Source of the DNA: JBOGEN01 sp050743265
GTDB taxonomy: Bacteria > Actinomycetota > Actinomycetes > JBOGEN01
DNA: 6,517 nucleotides
Direction of reading: 5' to 3'
NCBI GenBank assembly: GCA_050743265.1
Contig: JBOGEN010000080.1
Coordinates: 1-6,517 of the forward strand
Each line of letters starts with the position of its first letter. Positions within the stretch are counted from its first letter, which is position 1. The notes under the pieces are model-generated. The model was given only the letters and a program-made list of their open reading frames with translations, did not search any database and had not been told where the DNA came from. Of the stretch, positions 1 to 4,723 are shown piece after piece. The position numbers and the translations under genes are program-made.

Positions 1-791
1 GTGCCGACGCCCTCGAGCCAGGCCTCGTCGACCTCGTCGGCCTTGTCCACGAGGTACGCGGCCGTGGCGCCGGACTCGAGCGCGACCTCCACCAGACGTA
101 CCGAGTTGGACGAGTTCGTGGACCCGAACACGATGAAGAGGTCGGACTCGGCGGCCACCAACTTGATGGCGACCTGCCGGTTCTGGGTGGCGTAGCAGAT
201 GTCGTCGCTCGGCGGGTCCTGCAGGAGCGGCAGCCGGGTGCGCAGCGCCTCGACCGTCTTCTGCGTCTCGTCCACCGACAGCGTGGTCTGGGACAGCCAC
301 ACCACCTTGCTCGGGTCGCGCACGTGGACGTCGTCCACGGCGTCCGGCCCGTCGACGAGCTGGACGCGTGTGGGGGCCTCGCCGGAGGTGCCCTCCACCT
401 CCTCGTGACCCTCGTGGCCGATCAGCAGGATGTCGTAGTCCTGGTTTGCGAACCGGCGCGCCTCGGCGTGCACCTTCGTGACGAGCGGGCACGTGGCGTC
501 GATCGCGGAGAGGCTGCGCGCCCGCGCCTCCTCGTGCACGGACGGGGCGACGCCGTGGGCCGAGAACACCACCCGGGCACCCTCCGGTACCTCCGAGGTC
601 TCCTCGACGAAGATCGCGCCCCGCTTCTCCAGCGTCTCGACGACGTGCTTGTTGTGCACGATCTGCTTGCGGACGTACACCGGCGGGCCGTACAGCTCGA
701 GCGCCCTCTCCACGGTCTCCACGGCCCGGTCCACGCCGGCGCAGTAGCCCCGGGGCGCGGCGAGCAGGACACGGCGGGTCGGCGAGGTCAT
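1..791 (-). CDS. ispH: 4-hydroxy-3-methylbut-2-enyl diphosphate reductase (IspH/LytB), 3' end cut by window edge
   Basis: IspH is a cytosolic [4Fe-4S] enzyme that reduces HMBPP to IPP and DMAPP, the last step of the MEP isoprenoid pathway. The 263 visible residues carry the family's hallmarks: the three cluster cysteines C17 (in RGYCAGVDRAV), C101 (DATCPLVTKVH) and C199 (DDICYATQNRQ), the substrate-pocket histidines H46 (HNKHVV), H79 (FSAHGV) and H129 with E131 (GHEGHEEVEG), the SQTTLS motif near 167-172, and the SSN triad at 227-229. Usual length is about 310-340 residues, so roughly 50-80 C-terminal residues lie beyond the left edge. The start is ATG at 791. An in-frame ATG at 800 lies inside the predicted -10 box, so it would not be transcribed from that promoter. 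No Shine-Dalgarno sequence is seen, and translation is probably leaderless. The gene is divergent from xseA. Identity is near certain. Confidence 0.97.
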   Translation of the reverse strand, partial: MTSPTRRVLLAAPRGYCAGVDRAVETVERALELYGPPVYVRKQIVHNKHVVETLEKRGAIFVEETSEVPEGARVVFSAHGVAPSVHEEARARSLSAIDATCPLVTKVHAEARRFANQDYDILLIGHEGHEEVEGTSGEAPTRVQLVDGPDAVDDVHVRDPSKVVWLSQTTLSVDETQKTVEALRTRLPLLQDPPSDDICYATQNRQVAIKLVAAESDLFIVFGSTNSSNSVRLVEVALESGATAAYLVDKADEVDEAWLEGVG

Positions 792-804
792 GGGCCCCAT
801 GGTA
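791..804 (-). promoter_or_regulatory. Predicted leaderless promoter of ispH (-10 box TACCAT)
   Basis: On the minus strand a TANNNT-type -10 box, TACCAT (804 to 799), is followed by seven bases, GGGGCCC, and then the ispH ATG at 791. In actinobacteria, transcription commonly starts 6-7 bases after such a box, which places the start site on the A of the ATG. No convincing -35 box is visible 16-19 bases upstream. Inferred from motif and spacing only. Confidence 0.6.
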
Positions 805-860
805 GGTGCGCTCGCGGGTCGGCCGTCCCGCCCCGGGCGGGTCCACCCCCGAGGCGGTGG

Positions 861-896
861 TTGCGTACGGGGCCGGGATGGCGTAGATCGAGCGCG
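861..896 (+). promoter_or_regulatory. Predicted leaderless promoter of xseA
   Basis: A -35-like TTGCGT (861-866) is separated by 17 bases from a -10-like TAGATC (884-889). Six bases then lead to the GTG at 896. Spacing is ideal for a housekeeping sigma factor with transcription starting at the first base of the start codon. No Shine-Dalgarno sequence precedes the GTG, which agrees with leaderless translation. The -10 differs from TANNNT at the last base. This promoter lies back to back with that of ispH in a 104-bp gap. Confidence 0.6.
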
Positions 897-2233
897 TGGC
901 CCTCGACACCTCGCCGGAGAAGCCGGCACCCGTCCGCACGATCGCCAACCTGATCGGGCAGTGGATCTCCCGCCTGGGCAGCGTCTGGGTGGAGGGCCAG
1001 GTCACCGAGGTGAACCGGCGCCCGGGTGCCGGCGTGGTGTTCGTCACACTCCGCGACCCGGTGGCTGACGTCTCGCTGCGCTGCACCTGCCAGCGAGCGC
1101 TCTTCGACGAGGTCGCGGGGACGCTCGCGGACGGTGCGCGGGTGATCGTGCGCGGCCGTCCCACCTTCTACATGAACCGGGGGACGCTCTCCCTCGCGCT
1201 CGAGGAGATCCGCCCGGTCGGGGTCGGGGAGCTGCTGGCCCGGGTGGAACGACTCCGCACCATGCTCGCCGCCGAGGGCCTGTTCGCGGCCGGGCGCAAG
1301 CGCCCGCTCCCGTTCCTGCCGCGTGTGGTCGGCCTGGTCTCGGGCCGGGGCGGGGCGGCGGAGCACGACGTGCTGGAGAACGCGCGGCGGCGGTGGCCGG
1401 GGGTGCGGTTCCGGGTGGAGAACGTCGCGGTGCAGGGACCGCTGGCGGTCGGCCAGGTCACCGAGGCGGTCCAGGCCCTCGACCGCGACCCCGAGGTGGA
1501 CGTGATCGTGGTAGCACGCGGCGGGGGCTCTCTCGAGGACCTGCTGCCGTTCTCGGACGAGGCCCTGCTCCGCGTCGTCGCCGCCTGCCGTACGCCGCTG
1601 GTGAGCGCGATCGGGCACGAGCAGGACGCGCCGCTGCTCGACCACGTCGCGGACGTCCGCGCCTCCACGCCGACCGACGCCGCGAAACGGGTCGTCCCGG
1701 ACGTGGGCGAGGAACAGCGACTCGTCGCGCACCTGCGCGACCGCGGCCGACGCAGCGTGACCGCACGGCTCGACCGCGAACAGCACACCGTCGACGGGCT
1801 GCGGGCGCGCCCGGTGCTCGCGGCACCCCACCGGGAGCTCGACCGCCGGGCCGCGGACGTCTCCGGCCTGCGGGACCGGGCGCGCCGCTGCCTCGCGGCA
1901 CGGCTCGACCGGGCGCGGGACGAGCTCGTCCACACTCGGGCCCGGGTGCGGGCGCTGTCCCCCGCAGCGACGCTCGACCGGGGGTACGCGATCGTCCAGC
2001 GGGCCGACGGCCGCGTGGTCGCCGCGTACGACGAGGTCGAGGACGGCGACACCCTCGGCGTACGACTCGCGTCGGGCGGGTTGGACGTGCGCGTCACGGG
2101 CCGTCGCGCCGGCAGGTCAGGGGAGGCCAGGGCAGAGGGGGCCACGGCAGAGGGGCCCGCGGCAGCGGGGCCCGCGGCAGACGAAGCCGGAGTCGAGGCC
2201 GTGGACGGGGCCCACGACGGGGCGGAGACGTGA
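896..2233 (+). CDS. xseA: Exodeoxyribonuclease VII large subunit (XseA)
   Basis: This is the catalytic subunit of exonuclease VII, which degrades single-stranded DNA from both ends into oligonucleotides and acts in repair and mismatch excision with XseB. The protein has 445 residues, close to the family's usual 400-460. In order: an N-terminal OB-fold DNA-binding domain (about 14-108), the nuclease core (about 110-270) with VVARGGGSLEDL at 205-216 and the SAIGHEQD and VRASTPTDAA signatures at 237-263, a long arginine- and alanine-rich helical region (about 270-350) expected to form the coiled coil that binds XseB, and the closing LDRGYAIV segment (360-367). Residues after about 403 form an Ala/Gly/Glu-rich tail with a short tandem repeat, which is not part of the conserved fold. 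The GTG at 896 is chosen because it fits the promoter spacing and precedes the OB fold by a short leader. xseB follows after 53 bp. Confidence 0.96.
   Translation: MALDTSPEKPAPVRTIANLIGQWISRLGSVWVEGQVTEVNRRPGAGVVFVTLRDPVADVSLRCTCQRALFDEVAGTLADGARVIVRGRPTFYMNRGTLSLALEEIRPVGVGELLARVERLRTMLAAEGLFAAGRKRPLPFLPRVVGLVSGRGGAAEHDVLENARRRWPGVRFRVENVAVQGPLAVGQVTEAVQALDRDPEVDVIVVARGGGSLEDLLPFSDEALLRVVAACRTPLVSAIGHEQDAPLLDHVADVRASTPTDAAKRVVPDVGEEQRLVAHLRDRGRRSVTARLDREQHTVDGLRARPVLAAPHRELDRRAADVSGLRDRARRCLAARLDRARDELVHTRARVRALSPAATLDRGYAIVQRADGRVVAAYDEVEDGDTLGVRLASGGLDVRVTGRRAGRSGEARAEGATAEGPAAAGPAADEAGVEAVDGAHDGAET
2131..2190 (+). repeat. 15-bp tandem repeat in the 3' end of xseA
   Basis: Three good copies of a 15-bp unit (2131-2145, 2146-2160, 2161-2175; consensus GGCAGAGGGGCCCGC) are followed by a degenerate fourth (2176-2190). 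Because 15 is a multiple of three, the repeat encodes pentapeptide units AEGAT, AEGPA, AAGPA and ADEAG in the XseA tail (residues 413-432). Copy-number change would lengthen or shorten the tail without a frameshift. Confidence 0.8.
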
Positions 2234-2273
2234 CGCGCGCGGCGAGCGCCCGGGCGACGCGCGGGTCTCGGCC

Positions 2274-2286
2274 TAGGGTGGGGCCC
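2274..2286 (+). promoter_or_regulatory. Predicted leaderless promoter of xseB (-10 box TAGGGT)
   Basis: TAGGGT (2274-2279) matches the TANNNT -10 motif and is followed by seven bases, GGGGCCC, and the xseB ATG. This is the same geometry as at ispH. No clear -35 box is seen, and there is no ordinary Shine-Dalgarno sequence. The GGGG at 4-7 bases before the ATG could give weak ribosome pairing in the xseA-xseB read-through mRNA. The call is inferred from motif and spacing. Confidence 0.5.
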
Positions 2287-2526
2287 ATGACCGCCGCCGC
2301 CGAGGACCAGCCCGAGAACGAGCTGGGCTACGAGCAGGCGAGGGACGAGCTCGCCCAGGTCGTCTCGCGGCTCGAGGCGGGCGGTCTCACCCTCGAGGAG
2401 TCGCTCGCCCTGTGGGAGCGGGGAGAGCACCTGGCGCGGGTGTGCCAGGACCGGCTCGACGGTGCCCGGGCCCGGCTCACCGCCGCGTTGGAGACCTCCG
2501 ACGACGAGACCGCGCCTCCGTCCTGA
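2287..2526 (+). CDS. xseB: Exodeoxyribonuclease VII small subunit (XseB)
   Basis: XseB is the non-catalytic small subunit of exonuclease VII. Several copies bind the XseA coiled coil and are needed for activity. The 79-residue product matches the family's usual 70-90 residues. The conserved two-helix core runs from about residue 15 to 65: GYEQARDELAQVVSRLEAGG, then LTLEESLALWERGEHL, then a helix with CQDRL (53-57). Flanking residues are acidic and low in complexity. The ATG at 2287 is the only start that keeps the core with a short leader, and it fits the upstream -10 box. The gene lies 53 bp after xseA in the same direction and converges on the DUF4245 gene, whose end is 43 bp away. Confidence 0.95.
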   Translation: MTAAAEDQPENELGYEQARDELAQVVSRLEAGGLTLEESLALWERGEHLARVCQDRLDGARARLTAALETSDDETAPPS

Positions 2527-2533
2527 CGGGTCC

Positions 2534-2550
2534 CCGCGGTGATGCCGCGG
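2534..2550. terminator. Possible bidirectional terminator hairpin between xseB and the DUF4245 gene
   Basis: CCGCGG at 2534-2539 and again at 2545-2550 form a 6-bp all-GC stem with loop TGATG. It sits in the 43-bp gap between two convergent genes, where a shared terminator is expected. There is no T-tract on either side. Short GC hairpins without a T-tract are common at actinobacterial gene ends, so the call rests on position and pairing only. Confidence 0.4.
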
Positions 2551-2569
2551 CCGGTGCGCCTGGCCTCCG

Positions 2570-3127
2570 TCACCCCGGCCGCAAGGCGGTGGCGAGACGC
2601 TGCAGCTCACCCCACCCGGCGCTGCCGGCGACGACGACGGTGACGCCGTCGGTGACACGGACGAGCGACCGGCGCTCCTGCTCGGTGCTCACGTACCGCT
2701 CCCACGTGCGGCCCTCGAGCTCGACCCGCCCGTCCGGACGGCCCCCCAGGCTCTGCGTCGCGACGAACGCCTCGCTGTCGCCGTCGGACTGCTCCAGCCC
2801 CGCGTACTGGTCGGACGGGGTCTCGAAGCCGAGGTGCCAGGTCACGTCACCGTCCGCCGCGGTGCGGTAGCGCACGCTCGTCGCGTCCCAGGTCGCCGGC
2901 AGGGCCTGCGGCGCCAGCAGCGCGTACGGGGCTCCCCGGCGTGCGGACGCCAGCTCGGTCGCGTAGTCGATCTCCGGCGTCGGGTCACTGTGCTCGCGTG
3001 GCGTGATGATGAGGATCACCGCGACCACGAGCAGCACCACGCCGAGCGAGCGGACCATGTCCGTGACGGTCTGCGACCCGCGCCTGCGGCCGGGCGCCGG
3101 CGCGCTCTCGGTGGGGGTCTGCGACAT
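2570..3127 (-). CDS. DUF4245 family membrane-anchored protein
   Basis: The 185-residue product resembles the actinobacterial DUF4245 family, whose function is not known. A short basic cytoplasmic start (RRR at 14-16) leads into DMVRSLGVVLLVVAVILII (23-41), a single membrane span at about 27-42. This is followed by TPR and an outside domain. That domain carries family-like segments: LLAPQALPATW (70-80), VTWHLGFETPSDQYAGLEQS (95-114), LEGRTWERY (137-145) and RSLVRVTDGVTVVVAGSA (153-170). There is no signal-peptidase or lipobox cysteine motif, so it is probably anchored by its N-terminus. A Shine-Dalgarno-like GGTGAGG (3136-3142) sits 8 bases before the ATG. From memory, members are often found near xseB and glpX. 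The family placement is by recall of these segments, not by a search. Confidence 0.82.
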   Translation of the reverse strand: MSQTPTESAPAPGRRRGSQTVTDMVRSLGVVLLVVAVILIITPREHSDPTPEIDYATELASARRGAPYALLAPQALPATWDATSVRYRTAADGDVTWHLGFETPSDQYAGLEQSDGDSEAFVATQSLGGRPDGRVELEGRTWERYVSTEQERRSLVRVTDGVTVVVAGSAGWGELQRLATALRPG

Positions 3128-3199
3128 GCCCCCATCCTCACCGATCCACAGCCGTGCTGCGGAGAGGGCCGGGGGCCCGCCGCCATGGCAGGGAGAGGA

Positions 3200-3231
3200 G
3201 CCGCCGTCAGGTGGACGCGGGGAGCGGCGGC
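3200..3231 (-). terminator. Possible weak terminator hairpin at the end of the HAD gene
   Basis: GCCGCCG (3200-3206) can pair with CGGCGGC (3225-3231), a 7-bp stem whose 18-base loop contains the stop codon of the HAD gene. On the minus strand it is followed by a pyrimidine-rich stretch (CTCCTCTCCCTGCC) but no T-run. If real, it would end the amino-sugar operon before the DUF4245 gene 79 bp further on. The long loop makes this a weak candidate. Nothing else is evident in 3128-3206 apart from the Shine-Dalgarno sequence of the DUF4245 gene. Confidence 0.25.
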
Positions 3232-3932
3232 CAGACCAGCGTGCTGAGGTCGGACACGATCAGGTCGGCACCGTCGAGCGCGACCACCTCGTGCGTGGTG
3301 GTCAGCGCGACGCAGTACATGCCGGCCGCTTTCACCGCCGCGACGCCGGCCGCCGAGTCCTCGAACGCGACGGCACAGGCGGGCTCGACCCTCAGCGCGT
3401 CGCATGCGGCGAGGTAGCCCTCCGGGTGCGGCTTTCCCTGCTGCACGTCCTCCGCGACCACGCGGACGGCGAGTGCCTCGGCCAGTCCCGTGTCCTGGAG
3501 GTGCCCGGCCGCGTGCGCCCCCCGCGCGGACGTGACCAGCGCCAGTGGGACGCCCGCCCGGTGCAACCGCTGCACGTACGCCACCGCCCCGGGCACGGCC
3601 TCGACCGCGGGCAGCGCCAGGCGACCCTCGACCTCGCGGATCGAGTCGGCCAGGCCGTCGAGCGTCCAGCCGGGGAAGAGGTGGGCAAGCTCGGTCAGCG
3701 AGTCCTCGCCACGGCGCCCGGTCACGAACGCGAGGAGCGCCTCGTCGACCTCCACGCCGTGCGCGTCGAAGAAGCCCGTCCACACCGCGCGGTTGCGTGC
3801 CTCGGACAGCACGAGCGTGCCGTCGAGGTCGAACACCGCGGCCTGCACGTCCGCCAGCCCCTTGTTGCTGGGACCGCCGACGGAGCGGTCGCCGGGGCGC
3901 AGGCTCCCCGGACCGTCCAGGTTCACGTCCAT
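3207..3932 (-). CDS. HAD-superfamily sugar-phosphate phosphatase (beta-phosphoglucomutase/DOG-like subfamily)
   Basis: A cytosolic haloacid dehalogenase-family hydrolase. All four catalytic motifs are present: motif I FDLDGTL with nucleophile D35 and acid/base D37, motif II LALVTSA (T134/S135), motif III lysine K167 in QQGKPHPEGY, and motif IV FEDSAAGVAAVKAAGM with E191 and D192. The helical cap between motifs I and II (about 42-110) is the type seen in beta-phosphoglucomutase, 2-deoxyglucose-6-phosphatase and glycerol-phosphatase relatives, so a small sugar phosphate is the likely substrate. Which one cannot be read from sequence. The ATG at 3932 overlaps the EIIA stop by 10 bp, suggesting coupling, but it gives 28 residues before the usual start of the fold. 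A GTG at 3848, preceded by AAGGGG nine bases upstream, is a real alternative that would leave 220 or so residues starting VQAAVFDLDGT. Confidence 0.88.
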   Translation of the reverse strand: MDVNLDGPGSLRPGDRSVGGPSNKGLADVQAAVFDLDGTLVLSEARNRAVWTGFFDAHGVEVDEALLAFVTGRRGEDSLTELAHLFPGWTLDGLADSIREVEGRLALPAVEAVPGAVAYVQRLHRAGVPLALVTSARGAHAAGHLQDTGLAEALAVRVVAEDVQQGKPHPEGYLAACDALRVEPACAVAFEDSAAGVAAVKAAGMYCVALTTTHEVVALDGADLIVSDLSTLVWPPLPAST

Positions 3933-4405
3933 GTGAACAGGGTGTCTCCTGCGGCGACGACGGCGTCCGGCCGGCGCGACGTCAGGGTCACACGGGCAGG
4001 GTCGGCGTCCAGCGCGACGACCGGGCAGGAGGGGGCGCGCCCGCCCCGCTCGACCTCGGCGGCGTCCCAGACGACGACCGGGTCACCCGGGCGTACGTCG
4101 TCGCCCTCCGCCGCGAGCCGGGTGAAGCCGTCGCCCTTCAGCGCGACCGTGTCGATGCCCAGGTGGACGAGGACGCCGCGCCCGTCCGGTGTGAGGACGA
4201 CGAACGCGTGCGGGTGCACCTTGAACAGCCGCCCGGCCACCGGGGACACCGCCTGCACGGGCCCCCGCTCCGGGTCCACGGCGAGCCCGGGCCCGACCAT
4301 GCCGCCCGCGAAGACCGGGTCGGGAACCTCGGCGAGCGCGAGCACCCGACCGGGCACCGGCGCACCCACCCGCAGCGGGCCAGAAGGCTCGGTCGTCGAG
4401 CTCAC
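3923..4405 (-). CDS. crr: PTS glucose-type EIIA component, stand-alone (Crr-like)
   Basis: Soluble phosphocarrier of the sugar phosphotransferase system. It takes phosphate from HPr and passes it to an EIIB domain. The 160 residues span one complete EIIA-Glc fold. The family signature GVLVHLGIDTVALKGDGF (77-94) contains the phosphorylated histidine H81, and the supporting histidine is H66 in HPHAF. SPVAGRL (54-60) and the closing VVAAGDTLFTW are also typical. The start is GTG at 4405, which overlaps the EIIB stop in a GTGA junction, with GAGG ten bases upstream. The frame stays open further upstream, but that part is antisense-like arginine-rich sequence lying across the EIIB gene, so it is not coding. 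Streptomyces also has a separate EIIA (Crr) serving sugar permeases. The partner here is most likely the adjacent EIIB. Confidence 0.93.
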   Translation of the reverse strand: MSSTTEPSGPLRVGAPVPGRVLALAEVPDPVFAGGMVGPGLAVDPERGPVQAVSPVAGRLFKVHPHAFVVLTPDGRGVLVHLGIDTVALKGDGFTRLAAEGDDVRPGDPVVVWDAAEVERGGRAPSCPVVALDADPARVTLTSRRPDAVVAAGDTLFTWT

Positions 4406-4638
4406 TCGAGCAGGTCCTCGATGTCGCTCGCGATCGTGTCCGCCTGCGGACCGACGACGACCTGCACCACGCTGCCCGAGCGCAGCACCCCGTGCGCTCC
4501 CGCGGCCCGCAGGGCGGCCTCGTCGACGAGGTCGGGGTCGCCCACCTCGGTCCGCAGCCGGGTGATGCACGGCTCGATCTCGACGATGTTGCCTGCACCG
4601 CCCAGCGCGGCGACGATCTGCTCGGCGACGTCCGCCAT
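4402..4638 (-). CDS. PTS EIIB component, glucose/N-acetylglucosamine type, stand-alone
   Basis: A 78-residue single-domain EIIB, which takes phosphate from EIIA on a cysteine and transfers it to the sugar bound by the membrane EIIC. The phosphorylated cysteine is C24 in the classic IEPCITRLR context. The N-terminal helix AEQIVAALGG and the GVLRSGSVVQVVVGPQAD stretch (50-67) are standard for the EIIB-Glc family. Start is ATG at 4638, with the window's best Shine-Dalgarno sequence just upstream. It resembles the separate EIIB (NagF) of Streptomyces GlcNAc uptake, and the nagA neighbour supports an amino-sugar role, but specificity lies in EIIC, which is not in the window. The 85-bp gap to the SIS gene (4639-4723) holds no clear promoter: CTGACA is present but no well-spaced -10 box follows it. 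Confidence 0.94.
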   Translation of the reverse strand: MADVAEQIVAALGGAGNIVEIEPCITRLRTEVGDPDLVDEAALRAAGAHGVLRSGSVVQVVVGPQADTIASDIEDLLE

Positions 4639-4642
4639 CGGT

Positions 4643-4651
4643 CTCCTCCTT
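4643..4651 (-). promoter_or_regulatory. Strong ribosome binding site of the EIIB gene
   Basis: AAGGAGGAG lies 4 bases before the EIIB ATG, with the AAGGAGG core ending 6 bases before it. This near-perfect anti-Shine-Dalgarno match fixes the start. It stands out because the other starts in the window are leaderless, coupled by overlap, or have weak sites. Confidence 0.85.
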
Positions 4652-4723
4652 CGTCCGGCGCTGCCGGCTCGCCGTGGTACGCAGCGGGTCAGCCGCCGCG
4701 TGTCAGGTGCGGCCCCGGCCGGC

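Noticed and set aside
788..1933. A 381-codon minus-strand open frame opposite xseA
   Set aside because: His/Arg/Gly-rich shadow of the xseA codons. It would overlap the whole of a conserved gene and the ispH start.
1168..2658. A 496-codon minus-strand open frame opposite xseA and xseB
   Set aside because: Ser/Arg/Ala-rich shadow frame running through both genes and the terminator gap; no domain recognised.
3166..3178. GGGCC-GGG-GGCCC mini-hairpin between the HAD and DUF4245 genes
   Set aside because: A 5-bp stem with a 3-base loop is expected by chance at this GC content and has no T-tract.
4406..4570. Upstream extension of the EIIA frame to an ATG at 4570
   Set aside because: The added 55 residues are Arg/Gly-rich, lie entirely over the EIIB gene in another frame, and precede a perfectly good GTGA-overlap start at 4405.
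4639..4723. Possible internal promoter or DasR-type operator before EIIB
   Set aside because: CTGACA is present on the minus strand, but the nearest -10-like TACCAC is 21 bases away, and I see no match to the DasR consensus.
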